A stretch of 63,217 nt of DNA from a virus. The translations under genes were made by a program, and so were the position numbers. Below are positions 37,567 through 48,960 of this stretch, piece by piece; within the stretch, counting starts at the first letter, position 1; each line of letters opens with the position of its first letter. The stretch covers positions 1 to 63,217 of IMG/VR virus record IMGVR_UViG_3300021379_000848; one strand, 5' to 3'. The notes beneath the pieces are model-generated. The model had not been told where the DNA came from. It saw only the letters and a list, made by a program, of their open reading frames with translations, and did not search any database.

Positions 37567-39216
37567 ATGGCAATTCCATTTTTAAATCATTTAGATTTAA
37601 GAAGCGTAGCAGAATTACAAAACGCAATACTTCATAAAACAACTTCAGCTACAGCTTCCAACGTTGAAGGTAAAATTATATACGATACTGGAACTAATAG
37701 TTTAAAGTACTATAATGGTACAACTTGGGTTGATTTAGATGGTTCTGGTGATATAGCAGGTGTTACAGCTGGCGCAGGTTTAACAGGTGGAGGAACGTCT
37801 GGTAATGTTACATTGAATATAGGTGATGGATTAGGTATTACGGTTAATGCAGATAATATTGAAGCAAATGTTGATGATGTTACTATTCAAATTGTATCTG
37901 ATGAAATTGCTGCTAAAACCGCTGCGGTTTCAAGTGGTAGTGCTGCTTTAGCAACAGGTGGTCAGATTTATAGTTTTGTTAACGGATCATATGTAGCGCT
38001 TACAGACACTATTACTTTCAGCGGTGGAGATGTAACCGGTTCGGGAGCAGCTAATTCTAATATTAATCTTACTATTGGTTCAAGCGTTGTTGAAGCCGGA
38101 ATGCTTAATAATAATATTATTTCTGGTCAAACAGCTTTAACAGGGGGATTACTTAGCACTGATGAGTTTTTAATTAGTGACGCTGGCGTTATAAAAAGAA
38201 TGGATGTTAGCGTATTGCAATCTTACATGCAATCAAATCTAACATTTACTACAAATACAACTTATGATCTAAACGTACAGGCTGGTGGAGCTAACACGTC
38301 TGTTATTCGTTTAGCGGGCTCAAATGCTACTAATGATGATGTTACTGTTTCTGGAACTAGCACCACTATAAAAGTTACTGAATCTGGTAACACAATTACA
38401 TTGGATCTTCAAGATGATGTAACAATAGCTAACAACCTTACTGTAACAGGAGATCTTGTGGTGTCTGGTACAACAACTACTGTTAATACCGAAACTATTA
38501 ATCTTGCAGATAATATTATTACTCTAAATAGTAATTATACTGGATCAACTCCTAGTGAGCACGGTGGTATTGAAATTGAAAGAGGTACAGTAGCTAACTC
38601 TGTTTTAAGATGGAATGAAAGTTCAGATCGTTGGGAATTTACAAATGACGGCGGAACAACATATTACAATATTCCAATATCTACAGAATATGATAATTAT
38701 AGTTCATGGACAATAAGAGATGGTGATTCAACCACATATACAATTACATCAGGCGATACCCTTCAAATTGCAAGTGGTACTGGTATTGTATCTAACTTCA
38801 CAGCAGATGATGTTCTTACTATCTCACACGGTAATACTTCATCTCAAGCATCTGTAAATAATTCAGGTAGAACGTATATTCAAGATATTACACTTGATGA
38901 TTATGGTCATATTACAAGTATTAGTTCAGCTACAGAAACTGTAGTAGACACTCAATTAGCAACAGCTTCAGCACTTATAGATGTTAGCGCAATGGGTGCA
39001 AATACTGTAGCTTCGTTCACGCATGGGTTAGCTTCTAAAAATTTAATTGTACAAATGTACGATGCCACATCTGGCGAAGTCATATTCGCGGATATTGACC
39101 ATACAAGTAATAATGCAATATCAATTATATTTGCATCAACTCCGACTAGCGATATTAGAGTAGTTGTAATCGACGCTAAAAACGGATTAACTGATAAAAC
39201 AGTTAGTTATTCATAA
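37567..39216 (+). CDS. Tail fibre protein, 549 residues
   Basis: Starts IPFLNHLDLRSVAELQNAIL with GKIIYDTGTNSLKYYNGTTW, a module common at the base of phage fibres. GAGLTGGGTSGNVTLNIGDG repeats and TETINLADNIITLNSNYTGS follow, which occur in long fibres of marine T4-like and podoviral phages. Thr, Ser, Asn and Gly dominate, as expected of a beta-helical rod. Confidence 0.85.
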   Translation: MAIPFLNHLDLRSVAELQNAILHKTTSATASNVEGKIIYDTGTNSLKYYNGTTWVDLDGSGDIAGVTAGAGLTGGGTSGNVTLNIGDGLGITVNADNIEANVDDVTIQIVSDEIAAKTAAVSSGSAALATGGQIYSFVNGSYVALTDTITFSGGDVTGSGAANSNINLTIGSSVVEAGMLNNNIISGQTALTGGLLSTDEFLISDAGVIKRMDVSVLQSYMQSNLTFTTNTTYDLNVQAGGANTSVIRLAGSNATNDDVTVSGTSTTIKVTESGNTITLDLQDDVTIANNLTVTGDLVVSGTTTTVNTETINLADNIITLNSNYTGSTPSEHGGIEIERGTVANSVLRWNESSDRWEFTNDGGTTYYNIPISTEYDNYSSWTIRDGDSTTYTITSGDTLQIASGTGIVSNFTADDVLTISHGNTSSQASVNNSGRTYIQDITLDDYGHITSISSATETVVDTQLATASALIDVSAMGANTVASFTHGLASKNLIVQMYDATSGEVIFADIDHTSNNAISIIFASTPTSDIRVVVIDAKNGLTDKTVSYS

Positions 39217-39232
39217 TAATAAAATATAATTA

Positions 39233-42200
39233 ATGGCTCAAAAATTTTTAACAAATATAGAGCTTGAAGCCGGCTTGGTAGATGGTAGTGATTCAACGGG
39301 AACGTCAGGGCAAATACTATCGTCAACAGGAAGCGCAACGAGTTGGGTTAACCAATCAGACGTAGTTGCTGGAGAAGCTGATAAAGCACTTTCACTTACA
39401 TTAAGGGTAAAAAACACAGAATCTATAGCTTTGTCTAAAGGGCAGGTTGTTTGTGCAGCGCCGTCTGCTACCCCTCCGTCTGGAAATGTTATTGAAGTAA
39501 AACTTGCTGACAATAACGGAACAGACAGTATGCCTGCTATTGGTATCTTAAATGAAGATTTAGATGCAGCGGGCGGGACTAATGATGAGGGAGAGGCTAT
39601 AATGTTTGGTAGAATTTCAGGTATAGATACTTCTGCATTTTCTGTAGGTGATGAAGTGTTTGTTTCAGATACAGCTGGAGGATTGACTACCACAAAACCA
39701 ACTGGAGTGAAATATATTCAGAAAGTTGGTGTCGTTATGCGCGATAGTGCTAGTAACGGAACTATAGAGGTTTTTGGGGCAGGTAGAACAAACGATGTAC
39801 CAACTCCGTTATATGTAGACCATACTAATCAAAGGCTTGGTATTGGGACAGCTAGTCCTTCGTTTAATCTGCATGTATTAGGAACTGAAGGAGGGGATGG
39901 AACATATGATGGTGGTATTTTAATTGAAAATAATAATACAAGTAGTGATGGAGAGGCAGCCTTAGCTTTTAAGGTAAATTCGACGAGCAGTGGTTATTAC
40001 TGGTTCACAGGTCTAAATCAATCTTCTAATTACAAAATAGGATACGGCCCTGGTTTTTATGATGGAGATACCTTTTTTACTATCTCAAACACAGGTAACG
40101 TAGGTATCGGAACAACAACACCTACTGTTAATTTAGATATAGAGGATTCAACTGGTGTTACAATAGATGTAAATAGTTCGTCTGGTGATGGTAAGTTTAG
40201 GTTTCAAGACGGAGGGGTGAACAAGTGGCATGTAGGTAGAGATAATACAAATCAAAATTTTGCTTTTTCTTCTGGTAGTGGCTTAGGTAACGGAGACGTA
40301 CTTACTTTAACTACTAGCGGGAAAGTAGGTATTGGAACTTCTAGTCCATATACTAAAACACACATTTACGATGAGATAGACGGTACATTTACAGGTTTGG
40401 CTATTGACAATAGAAAAACTTATGGTGTAGGTACTGGAACTAATGAAACATCAAGATTAATCTTATCATTAAGTGAAGGTGGTGCTCCTGACCCTACAAG
40501 TAGGGTAATGGGATATCTTGAAGCAGGCACATTATCTGAAACATCCTCGGCTAATGGATTTTTATCTTTAGGTACTCGTCAAGGTTCTAGTGATGTTGAT
40601 TACATTACTCTAAATGGAAACGGAACAATAAACCTTTTTAAAAACACCGATATCACAGGGGCACTTGATGTTACAGGTGATGGACATTTTAATTGGACAA
40701 GCGCTAGTAATTTTTTAAGATTTTCAAGAACTGGTCAAAATGATTGGGATATTCGTCATCAAGATGGTGGATTGAGTTTCTATAATAGTTCATCTGTTTT
40801 CAAATCATTACAGCTTATAGGTAATCAGCTTTATAGTAGAGGTGTTCATAATTTTGATAATAAGGTAAAAATAAATCATGATGGGGGTCACACTAGTGGA
40901 ACTGTATCTTACACTCACGCCACTATTGATTTATATAATCCAGCTGAAAGCAATGTAGCAGAAAAGGGCTCTATTCTTACTTTCTCAGACAACTACTATG
41001 ACGGTACAAACTATAATAGAACCACTAGAGCTGGTATTAAGGGTGGGACTCAGTCTACTGGAAATACAGCTAATGGATTTTTAGCTTTTTATACCGATTC
41101 GATTTCTGCAAATTCTCTTGAAGAGAGAATGAGGATTGACAAAGATGGTAATGTGGGAATAGATACTACTAACCCTTTAAATAAATTCCAGATTGGTGAG
41201 TATGTGGTTGGTAGTAATGGAACTCAAAATGTTACAGGTAGAGCATCTATATTTTCGAATAGCGGGGACACAGCTTTACATTTAGGCTTACAAGATTCTT
41301 CCTATCCAAATAGAGGATGGTCATTTAAAGTCAATGAAGTTGGTGTTAATTCAAACCTTGTGATAAAAGAGCATGGATTGTCTGGAGACAGAATTCAGAT
41401 TAATTCTGGAGGTAGATTCAATATATTGGGAGGAGGATTAACTGTTCAAGATAGTACAATTAAAGTAGGTAGTTCAACAGGGGAAAACGCAGTTGATTCT
41501 GGAACTATTGATTTCTTAGAAGATACTGATGCTGATTTTGGAGCTGCTAATGGTTATGGATTTAGATTAAATTATAACGGAAACACCAATGATTTTTCAT
41601 TACAAGCAGGAAGTGATACAACTGTTACTAATGTATTTCGTGTTGATAGAGGCGCTACTGCTACTTTTGAAATATTAAGAAATACCGACATCACAGGAAC
41701 ACTTGATGTTAGTGGCATAGGTACTTTTGGAGCAACTTCACTAACGGCATCTCATTATTTTTATAATGGAAATGATGCTACAATAAGATTAAGAGGAAAT
41801 GATGCTTGGTCAGGTATTGGATTTAAGGGTACAGGTTCGGAAGGATTTATTTATCATAATTCTACTGGAAATTATTTTCAGATGACTCATAGGCTTGATG
41901 CTTTAAGTGGTATCTCTGTAGGCAATACAGCGGCTAACGCAGGGGATATTAGATTACCTAACAATGCAACAATTCAAGCTAGAAATGCGGCTAATACTGG
42001 GAACAGAATATTGATGAGATTCAACACTTCTGATGTTTTAAATATAGCTGAAAGTGGTAGTGCAACTAATTTTGGTGGCGATGTTACAATAAACGGTGAC
42101 TTGACGGTAGACGGTGTAAAATACGGCTTATATAATTCTAGCATAGAAGACGCTTATTATTTTGATGATTATAATGGTAGTAGAAATTTAAGTATATTTT

Positions 42201-44974
42201 ACAAAACTGCATATTCTGATATTCTTAGATATCAACCCGTAGATAATTTAGAGTATTGGGATGGTTCTGCGTGGCAGGACATGAGTAGTCAGCTATCAAA
42301 TGTTCAAAAACTTTTAGACGGGCGTAAGGATACAAGTTGGCAGGTTCCGTCTACATATTATAAGTTTAGATTTACCACTAACCTAAGCACATCATACCCT
42401 ACAAGAGCTATGATTTGGTTAGAAACATCATGGAGTGGGTCTTCTTATCCTGGATGTACTCTTACAGTAGAAGAAAATGTAAGCGGAACTTGGACTTCAA
42501 GGGTTGAAGCGGACTTTACTTCATCAAATGACGTAACAAACTGGGGATTAGCAGCTAGGGCTGATTCAGCACTACATACAGGTTTTGGTAATACAACAGA
42601 TAGTACAAGGATTACAGTAGATTTTTATGGGTGGACACCTAGTAACTCCAGTTATCTAACCATTCCTTTACAAAATATTATGATTACATCTCAGTATTCT
42701 GGCTCAGCTAATACTGATTATAGCAATCTATTAACTTATTCTAAAAATCTTACAACTCCTGCAAAACTTTTTATATCAACTGTTGATTCAAATACATCAT
42801 CAACTTCTGCTTTAGTATTGAATGGTACAGAAGTAGAAAAACGTACACTTGGTTCACTTGGGTTTTTGTCTACAATAAATAACAGTAACTGGTCTGGTAC
42901 AGACCTATCTATTGCAAACGGTGGTACTGGAGCGAGTAGTGCTGCTACCGCAAGAACCAATTTAGGCTTAGGCACTGCTGCAACATCAGCCGCTACAGAC
43001 TTTGTTGCTGTAACTGGAGATACGATGACAGGTAATCTTATTATTGACAAAGACGAACCATGGTTTACATTAGATTCTTCTAATTCTGGAAACCCAACAG
43101 TTGAACAAGCTGCAGGTATTTCTGTTGGAGAAAGCGGAACAAAAGGGACAGCTGCAGTTCATATTACATATACTGGAGATGGAAAAGGTTGGTTAGGAAT
43201 GGGTGCTGTTACAAATGCAGTACCAGCCTACAAGGGCTTGACTATGCGATATAATGAGCAGAGAGTTGGTATTGGTGGAGATTATAGTAATTCTTATAAT
43301 GTAAACATTAATGGAACTACTAATGTAACTAGCAATTTAACTGTAGCAGGGAACATCGATGTTGGTGGGACAGGTAGATTTGATGGTTCAGTTTATGGTG
43401 ATGATTTATTACTAAGTCCTACTGATAATGTAGCTTTTTCAAAAGGAAGTGGTGATACTCATGGTCAGATTTATTTAAACCCGCTTCGTGGTAATAGAAC
43501 TTTAGAGGTTTCAACATTACAGGAAGCAGCTGGAGATGATTTAGATGGTGTTGTTTATGATTCGTATTATACAAACACAGGTAATGCTACCGGCCATTTA
43601 TTCCGAAACGGCGGAAGTAACACAATGGTGCTTGCTTATAATAATTATGTAGGTATTGGAACTATTACTCCGTCTTATAAATTAGATGTAAATGGAGGCT
43701 CTGCAGTAGCAATGAGACTCACTACAACAGCAGATGCTGGATTGCTATTAAACTCAAGTAACTCTTGGACAGGTATAGGATTTAACGATGGAGCAGCTTC
43801 GGGTACAGATTACCTATGGCACAATGGTCAATACCAAACCTTTGCTTTAGGAGGAGGTGGAAGTAATGTTAGTGGTAAAAAACTGCATGTTCATGGGGCT
43901 GCTACTATAGGAAGTGGGCTTGCAGGAACAGCTGTCCCTACTAACGGTCTGTTGGTAGAAGGAAATGTAAGTATTGGAACAACAAATACATCATTCAAGT
44001 TTCATGTAGATGGTGGTAGCGCAATGTTTGATACTGATACAGGTAATAACCCTTTTTATATCGGAAGAAACAGCAGCACTACTGAAGCATTAAAAATATA
44101 TGTTGATGATACAGAAGTTTTTTTCGAAAGCATACAAGATGAGACAGGAGGAGACCACGGTAGATTTGCGTTCAAAATGGACGGAGATAGCCCTAATGCT
44201 TATACTAGATGGCTTCATGGTGGTACAGAACGTATGAGATTTACTGCTAGTGGGATTTTAGGTATCGGAACTACTAACCCTAATACTAGTACAAGATTAC
44301 ACGTAAATGGAGCTGCTTTGTTTACTTCTGGAGCATATATATCAGATACAAACTCTCTTATTTATAGGTATTTTAATGAGCTTATAATTTCAAACTCAGC
44401 TTCTGCAACTATAAGTATAGGTGGCGGCCCAGGTAATGTTACTAATAATCTTGGAATTAATGGAAATTTAACATTTTACAATGGGTCGCAAAGATATATT
44501 TATGGCCCACTTAATGAAAACTTAAACATAGTTACAAAACCAAACACTGCAACTGAAGGTTTCAGAGTAAGTGTTGATAGTGGTAGTAATTATGATTATG
44601 AATTTTTAAGAGACTACGCACATCTTAAAAAACCGACATTATTTCCTACGCAATACAATTCTACAGCAAATATAGATTGCTCTTTACAAACACAGGAAAT
44701 TGTAATCGCAAGTTCAAACTTAACTATAAACGTAAGTAACAATTCATCAGCTTTACACGGTGAAGTTATACTGGTGTTTTTGTATCGAAATGGTACTGGA
44801 GGAACCGTTACTTGGGGAAGCAATATTGAATTTGGTGATGAATCAGCACCAACATTAAGTACAGCAACAGGTAAATGTGATATTTTAAGTTTTGTTGTAA
44901 TAAGTTCAACAAAAATAGCTTATATAGGATGTAGAAAAGGAATTTCTAATTACGCAACAACAGCAAATCCATGA
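39233..44974 (+). CDS. Giant tail fibre protein with GIGTxxP repeats, 1913 residues
   Basis: N-terminal attachment part ([40 protein letters not shown]) followed by at least eight copies of V-G-I-G-T-x-x-P-x-x-x-L-x-V/I (for example [28 protein letters not shown]). Domain-like inserts lie between them ([17 protein letters not shown]). This is the repeat style of Bacteroidetes surface and phage adhesins. The C-terminal 110 residues form a separate beta domain ([20 protein letters not shown]). No S74 autoproteolytic chaperone domain is seen at the end. Overlaps the next gene by 4 bp. Confidence 0.85.
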   Translation: MAQKFLTNIELEAGLVDGSDSTGTSGQILSSTGSATSWVNQSDVVAGEADKALSLTLRVKNTESIALSKGQVVCAAPSATPPSGNVIEVKLADNNGTDSMPAIGILNEDLDAAGGTNDEGEAIMFGRISGIDTSAFSVGDEVFVSDTAGGLTTTKPTGVKYIQKVGVVMRDSASNGTIEVFGAGRTNDVPTPLYVDHTNQRLGIGTASPSFNLHVLGTEGGDGTYDGGILIENNNTSSDGEAALAFKVNSTSSGYYWFTGLNQSSNYKIGYGPGFYDGDTFFTISNTGNVGIGTTTPTVNLDIEDSTGVTIDVNSSSGDGKFRFQDGGVNKWHVGRDNTNQNFAFSSGSGLGNGDVLTLTTSGKVGIGTSSPYTKTHIYDEIDGTFTGLAIDNRKTYGVGTGTNETSRLILSLSEGGAPDPTSRVMGYLEAGTLSETSSANGFLSLGTRQGSSDVDYITLNGNGTINLFKNTDITGALDVTGDGHFNWTSASNFLRFSRTGQNDWDIRHQDGGLSFYNSSSVFKSLQLIGNQLYSRGVHNFDNKVKINHDGGHTSGTVSYTHATIDLYNPAESNVAEKGSILTFSDNYYDGTNYNRTTRAGIKGGTQSTGNTANGFLAFYTDSISANSLEERMRIDKDGNVGIDTTNPLNKFQIGEYVVGSNGTQNVTGRASIFSNSGDTALHLGLQDSSYPNRGWSFKVNEVGVNSNLVIKEHGLSGDRIQINSGGRFNILGGGLTVQDSTIKVGSSTGENAVDSGTIDFLEDTDADFGAANGYGFRLNYNGNTNDFSLQAGSDTTVTNVFRVDRGATATFEILRNTDITGTLDVSGIGTFGATSLTASHYFYNGNDATIRLRGNDAWSGIGFKGTGSEGFIYHNSTGNYFQMTHRLDALSGISVGNTAANAGDIRLPNNATIQARNAANTGNRILMRFNTSDVLNIAESGSATNFGGDVTINGDLTVDGVKYGLYNSSIEDAYYFDDYNGSRNLSIFYKTAYSDILRYQPVDNLEYWDGSAWQDMSSQLSNVQKLLDGRKDTSWQVPSTYYKFRFTTNLSTSYPTRAMIWLETSWSGSSYPGCTLTVEENVSGTWTSRVEADFTSSNDVTNWGLAARADSALHTGFGNTTDSTRITVDFYGWTPSNSSYLTIPLQNIMITSQYSGSANTDYSNLLTYSKNLTTPAKLFISTVDSNTSSTSALVLNGTEVEKRTLGSLGFLSTINNSNWSGTDLSIANGGTGASSAATARTNLGLGTAATSAATDFVAVTGDTMTGNLIIDKDEPWFTLDSSNSGNPTVEQAAGISVGESGTKGTAAVHITYTGDGKGWLGMGAVTNAVPAYKGLTMRYNEQRVGIGGDYSNSYNVNINGTTNVTSNLTVAGNIDVGGTGRFDGSVYGDDLLLSPTDNVAFSKGSGDTHGQIYLNPLRGNRTLEVSTLQEAAGDDLDGVVYDSYYTNTGNATGHLFRNGGSNTMVLAYNNYVGIGTITPSYKLDVNGGSAVAMRLTTTADAGLLLNSSNSWTGIGFNDGAASGTDYLWHNGQYQTFALGGGGSNVSGKKLHVHGAATIGSGLAGTAVPTNGLLVEGNVSIGTTNTSFKFHVDGGSAMFDTDTGNNPFYIGRNSSTTEALKIYVDDTEVFFESIQDETGGDHGRFAFKMDGDSPNAYTRWLHGGTERMRFTASGILGIGTTNPNTSTRLHVNGAALFTSGAYISDTNSLIYRYFNELIISNSASATISIGGGPGNVTNNLGINGNLTFYNGSQRYIYGPLNENLNIVTKPNTATEGFRVSVDSGSNYDYEFLRDYAHLKKPTLFPTQYNSTANIDCSLQTQEIVIASSNLTINVSNNSSALHGEVILVFLYRNGTGGTVTWGSNIEFGDESAPTLSTATGKCDILSFVVISSTKIAYIGCRKGISNYATTANP

Positions 44975-45432
44975 TAAATATGCCGTCACTTATATTAGCT
45001 AAAGGTATTCAAGCAAATACTTTAACATTAAGTAATGCCATCACTTCTTCCTCTAAAAATGATATTTTTTTGATTGGAAACAGAAGTCAAAGTGGACAAA
45101 CTATAAATTGTACTGTTGAAGTAACATCTGTTAATTCTGGAGACTTAGCAACAATAAGTGTAGATGTATATACTTATGATTACACTGACAGCTCTAATCC
45201 TATACCTGACCATGATGTAGAAATTGGTGATGGACAAAGTACTACATTTAACTTAACTGATGACAACTACAACTCCGACATATCTGCTTATGAAGTATAT
45301 ATAGTGCTAGTACAAACCCCAAGTGGATGGGCACACCCAAATGACTCGGCTACAGTAAAAATAACTGTAAATTCAGCGACTATAGACACTGTCCCGTCGC
45401 CAGATAATAAAACATGGACTCTATCAGACTAA
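44971..45432 (+). CDS. Putative virion/fibre-associated beta protein, 153 residues
   Basis: Short hydrophobic start then [40 protein letters not shown] and [20 protein letters not shown]: an Ig-like or jelly-roll beta pattern. ATG overlaps the giant fibre stop. A fibre tip or decoration is inferred. Confidence 0.6.
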   Translation: MINMPSLILAKGIQANTLTLSNAITSSSKNDIFLIGNRSQSGQTINCTVEVTSVNSGDLATISVDVYTYDYTDSSNPIPDHDVEIGDGQSTTFNLTDDNYNSDISAYEVYIVLVQTPSGWAHPNDSATVKITVNSATIDTVPSPDNKTWTLSD

Positions 45433-45436
45433 AAAA

Positions 45437-45739
45437 ATGAAAGAATTAAAAGAATTTATAGACAACCTACCGTCAGACAAGAAGTCTCACGTAGTTTTAG
45501 GGTTATTTTTAAACCCTTTTGCAATATTAATATCGACAATTTTAACCGATATGATTTTAAACAATATTTACACCAGCTACACACTAAGCTTAATACCATG
45601 CGCTTTTATTCATTGGGGTATTGAGTATTGGCAAAAGAAAACAGGTAAAGGGCATTATGACAATTTTGATGCTATAGCAGGGGTTAGTAGTGGTGTTGCT
45701 ATTTGGTTTGTTGGTATGATACTTATTGCTATTAGCTAA
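45437..45739 (+). CDS. Three-span membrane protein, holin candidate
   Basis: 100 residues with helices at about 20-40 (HVVLGLFLNPFAILISTILT), 48-65 (YTSYTLSLIPCAFIHWGIEY) and 82-99 (AIAGVSSGVAIWFVGMILIAIS). A short charged N-terminus (MKELKEFIDNLPSDKKS) precedes them. Size and three-helix layout are those of class I holins, but similar phage membrane proteins exist without lysis role. It is in the late operon, far from the spanin candidate. Confidence 0.55.
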   Translation: MKELKEFIDNLPSDKKSHVVLGLFLNPFAILISTILTDMILNNIYTSYTLSLIPCAFIHWGIEYWQKKTGKGHYDNFDAIAGVSSGVAIWFVGMILIAIS

Positions 45740-45775
45740 AAAAAAATTATATTTAACATTTAAAATAGAAAAACA

Positions 45776-46123
45776 ATGATAACTTACAATTGGAATTGCA
45801 AAACAGTAGACGTGTATCCTACACAAGGGGATTTACAGCAAGTAGTTTATAATGTTCATTATAGAATAACAGGTACATCGAACGAATTAAATGATCAAGG
45901 TGAACCTTATTCGTTTACTCAAAATGGAACGCAAGCATTAAGCACTGGAAGCATAGAAGATTTTACACCATTCTCAGAGTTAACAAACGAGCTAGTAACT
46001 GAGTGGGTTAAAGCAGCTATGGGAGAAGAAAAGGTGGTTAGTATTGAATCTGGTATTGAATCTATGATTAATCTCACAATAAACCCAGTTAGCGTTACTC
46101 TCGAGATAAATGACAATAACTAG
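45776..46123 (+). CDS. Conserved marine-phage virion protein, 115 residues
   Basis: MITYNWNCKTVDVYPTQGDL, VVYNVHYRITGTS and ELVTEWVKAAMGEEKVVSIE form a pattern familiar from many uncultured marine podoviruses and siphoviruses, next to fibre genes. Function unknown; probably tail-associated. Confidence 0.65.
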   Translation: MITYNWNCKTVDVYPTQGDLQQVVYNVHYRITGTSNELNDQGEPYSFTQNGTQALSTGSIEDFTPFSELTNELVTEWVKAAMGEEKVVSIESGIESMINLTINPVSVTLEINDNN

Positions 46124-46218
46124 TAAAAAACTCTGTATCTCAGTACTTATATAAAAATACAGTCAACCTACGTAATAAAATAAATGTAAACAATAAACTA
46201 ATATTAAATTTTAAAAAA

Positions 46219-46506
46219 ATGGGAAAAACAAAAGAATTACAACCAGTTAAGATTAAAGCCAGTGAATTAGCAACTTTACAGCAATATAATGCTGAGACTA
46301 ATAAATTAACATCTATTATTGCAGATTCCGAATTAAAAAAACAAAATGCAATTAATCAGCTTTTAGCTGTTCAAAGCGAAGGGCAAAAATTTACTCAATT
46401 TTTATCTCAGAGCTACGGGTTGACTCAAGATAACGCTATTGATATTTCTACCGGAGAAATAAGTGTTGCTAAAAAAGAACCAAACCTTAATGAACCTGAT
46501 TCGTAA
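46219..46506 (+). CDS. Helical protein, 95 residues
   Basis: LQPVKIKASELATLQQYNAE, LKKQNAINQLLAVQSEGQKF and TQFLSQSYGLTQDNAIDIST. A coiled-coil followed by a small domain, as in conserved proteins of marine phages beside the fibre genes. Overlaps the next gene by 17 bp. Confidence 0.6.
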   Translation: MGKTKELQPVKIKASELATLQQYNAETNKLTSIIADSELKKQNAINQLLAVQSEGQKFTQFLSQSYGLTQDNAIDISTGEISVAKKEPNLNEPDS

Positions 46507-46708
46507 AATAACTATAGGTAAAGATTATAAAAATGACTCCATGCACTACTCTGTAAATCAAGAGGTGTATGGAGGTCATATTATATCTCATATTATAGAA
46601 GAAGAAGAAAAGTACTCTATCTATATAAAACTAGGTGCTGAGTATAAAGTGTGGAAAGATTTTAATAAAAATATGGCTATTTCAATTGAATACAACATAG
46701 ATTATTAA
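46490..46708 (+). CDS. Conserved marine-phage protein, 72 residues
   Basis: The start at 46490 (MNLIRKITIGKDYKNDSMHY) is preferred to 46463, which would lie deeper in the upstream gene. VNQEVYGGHIISHIIEEEEK and LWKDF/MAISIEYNI-like endings are shared with a small beta protein of many uncultured marine phages. Role unknown. Confidence 0.65.
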   Translation: MNLIRKITIGKDYKNDSMHYSVNQEVYGGHIISHIIEEEEKYSIYIKLGAEYKVWKDFNKNMAISIEYNIDY

Positions 46709-46725
46709 TTAAAATAATAAAATAA

Positions 46726-47646
46726 ATGGCACAAATACGGACTATTCCTAATGATGATACAGTAGAGTTAGAGGATAAACTACTAGGGTCTAGTTCCCAG
46801 GGTAAAACAAGAAATTATAATATAGAGCTATTACTTGATTACTTTAGGGATAATATTGGTTCTATGACTAATGCAGAAATTGTAGCTGCTATTAATACAG
46901 AACTAGGTGGAACTACTTGGCAATCTAGTGGTGGGGGTAGTAGCGGATCTTTGACTGGCGCTGAAATTGTTACAGCTATTGATTTCGAGTTAGGCAGTAC
47001 AACTTGGAAATTTGATAATGACACACAATTAACTAACAACGAAGTTGTTACCGCTATAAATACACAGCTAGGTAATACAGACTGGCAAACTGATACAGAC
47101 ACACAGCTTACAAATGCTCAAGTGGTTTCTGCAATAAATAGTGAATTAGGTAATACAGACTGGCAAACCGATACTGATACCCAATTAACACCTAGCGAAG
47201 TTATTGCGGCTATTGACGGCTCTATTGGAACAGGTTGGAAAAGAGAGGACTTTGCAACAACAGCTCAAGGAACTAAAGCGGATAGCGCAGTACAACCAAC
47301 AGGTAGCAATTATTCTTTTGCTAATGTTATAAGCAGTACATTAGTAATCTTAACAATATCAGCGGGTTCTGTTAACTGGAATGCAGACGGTAGAAACCTT
47401 CATAAAATAGTATTAACTTCGAATTGCACTTTAGAAAACGGGTCAAACCCTATAAGTGGTGCTCAATATCAATTTATAGTGGAACAAGATGCTACTGGGG
47501 GTTATACTTTATCTTACGGAAACTTGTTTAGGTTTCCTGGAGGAACTGCACCTACAATCCCTATAGCTGCTAATTCAAAAAGCATAATAACCTGCTTATT
47601 TGATGGAACTCATTATTTAGCTGTGTCTGCTGAAAACTTTTCATAA
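46726..47646 (+). CDS. Tail fibre protein with five 25-residue repeats, 306 residues
   Basis: N-terminus (MAQIRTIPNDDTVELEDKLL, SQGKTRNYNI) resembles the 229-residue protein at 36871. Five repeats of the form N-A-E-I-V-x-A-I-N-x-E-L-G-x-T-x-W follow, two of them nearly identical (NTDWQTDTDTQL). The C-terminal 110 residues form a beta domain ending AANSKSIITCLFDGTHYLAV, frequent in fibre proteins. Probably part of the receptor-binding apparatus. Confidence 0.8.
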   Translation: MAQIRTIPNDDTVELEDKLLGSSSQGKTRNYNIELLLDYFRDNIGSMTNAEIVAAINTELGGTTWQSSGGGSSGSLTGAEIVTAIDFELGSTTWKFDNDTQLTNNEVVTAINTQLGNTDWQTDTDTQLTNAQVVSAINSELGNTDWQTDTDTQLTPSEVIAAIDGSIGTGWKREDFATTAQGTKADSAVQPTGSNYSFANVISSTLVILTISAGSVNWNADGRNLHKIVLTSNCTLENGSNPISGAQYQFIVEQDATGGYTLSYGNLFRFPGGTAPTIPIAANSKSIITCLFDGTHYLAVSAENFS

Positions 47647-47648
47647 CT

Positions 47649-48266
47649 ATGTTTCAATCGACAGCTTTTTTTAAACCACAAAGTACTCCCGCTCCCACTG
47701 GAGTTACAATGCAAGTTGATTTTGGAAGAAATCTGTCTTACCTTATATCCACATCTCCTTGGAATAACTTTGCAACTGGTACATCTCCTGCTCAAACAAC
47801 AGGAGTCACTAATATGTCTGGAGGTGAAACCATCACAGGTCTAACTGATACTAATGGTAACACTACAAACTTAGATTTAGAAATAACATCTGCCTTTGAT
47901 GGCTATCACGCAAATACAGCAGCAACTACTGAAGTGTATGTAGAAAGTGCCTCGAGAGATTGTTGGGGAACCGGTAGGGATATGAGTGCAACAATACAAT
48001 TGCAGAATTGTGACCCTGCAAAAGTTTATGACTTTACGTTCTTTTCTTCGAGAGGTTATATTGGAAGCTTTACAGTATTTACTATTGGGTTAGACACCGT
48101 TAGTATTGACCACAGAAACGAAACCGCCGGGTCAAACACAGGTAACTTAACAACTACCGCAACTATTACAGGTGTTTCTCCAGATGCTAATAATAATATT
48201 GATATTGATGTATCAGGTCTTAATAGATATGGATTTATAAACGTATTAGAAATAACAGAAAGATAA
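47649..48266 (+). CDS. Receptor-binding/carbohydrate-binding-like tail protein, 205 residues
   Basis: TGVTMQVDFGRNLSYLISTS, CWGTGRDMSATIQLQNCDPA, KVYDFTFFSSRGYIGSFTVF and NNIDIDVSGLNRYGFINVLE outline a beta-sandwich like those in bacterial SGNH- or carbohydrate-associated domains. It starts 2 bp after the fibre gene. Adhesin role is inferred. Confidence 0.6.
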   Translation: MFQSTAFFKPQSTPAPTGVTMQVDFGRNLSYLISTSPWNNFATGTSPAQTTGVTNMSGGETITGLTDTNGNTTNLDLEITSAFDGYHANTAATTEVYVESASRDCWGTGRDMSATIQLQNCDPAKVYDFTFFSSRGYIGSFTVFTIGLDTVSIDHRNETAGSNTGNLTTTATITGVSPDANNNIDIDVSGLNRYGFINVLEITER

Positions 48267-48354
48267 ACATTTTTTTTAATTGTATTTTTAAAATATTTTA
48301 AAAAAATAAAAATAAATTTAAATAACGTAATACTAAATATAATTTAAATTATTA

Positions 48355-48960
48355 ATGAGAAGTACATTTAATTTTGTTATTAAACCAAAAGGTAATGCTA
48401 CGAATTCAACTATAGATATAGACGGTAAAAAATTAATTCTAAATACTGAAATGCAGAATCATCAGTATGTAAATAGGAATGCTATTGTTGTAGGAGTACC
48501 TATAGAAACACAAACTGATGTTGAGGAAGGAGATGAGGTGATTGTACACCACAATGTATTTAGAACATTTTATGATATAAGAGGAGATATTAAAAACTCG
48601 AGAAGTTATCTTAACGGAACAGAGTATTTAGCTCAACCGGATCAGGTATATTTATACAAGAGAAAAGATAAATGGAAAGCGGTTAGAGGATATTGCTTTG
48701 TACACCCTTTAAAAAACACCGATATGTTTAGTCTGGAAAAAGAAGAACCTTTGAAAGGTGTGATGGTTTATCCTGATAAATATCTTGAAGATAATAATAT
48801 AAAAGAAGGTAGTATAGTTGGTTTTAGACCAAGCAGTGAATACGAATTTATAATTGATGGCCAAAGACTATATAGAGTACCTACTAATTCAATTACAATT
48901 AAATATGACTATCAAGGAACGGAAGAAAAATATAATCCAAGCTGGATACAAAGCGGTTGA
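48355..48960 (+). CDS. GroES-like double-barrel protein, 201 residues
   Basis: FVIKPKGNATNSTIDID, AIVVGVP...VEEGDEVIVHHNVFR and QVYLYKRKDKWKAVRGYCFV follow the GroES order of strands. A second block (KGVMVYPDKYLED, IKEGSIVGFRPSSEYEFIID, LYRVPTNSITIKYD) repeats it. No mobile-loop G-G-L/I is visible in either block. It lies directly before the terminase genes, not beside groEL. A Cpn10-like fold is an inference from pattern only; it may be structural. Confidence 0.45.
   Translation: MRSTFNFVIKPKGNATNSTIDIDGKKLILNTEMQNHQYVNRNAIVVGVPIETQTDVEEGDEVIVHHNVFRTFYDIRGDIKNSRSYLNGTEYLAQPDQVYLYKRKDKWKAVRGYCFVHPLKNTDMFSLEKEEPLKGVMVYPDKYLEDNNIKEGSIVGFRPSSEYEFIIDGQRLYRVPTNSITIKYDYQGTEEKYNPSWIQSG

Noticed and set aside
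46124-46218. Gap with CTGTAT...ATACAG pairing as terminator
   Set aside because: Short arms, 18-nt loop and no T run.
48267-48354. AT-rich gap as possible promoter or origin
   Set aside because: Only homopolymeric A/T runs; no match to either promoter class and no repeats.
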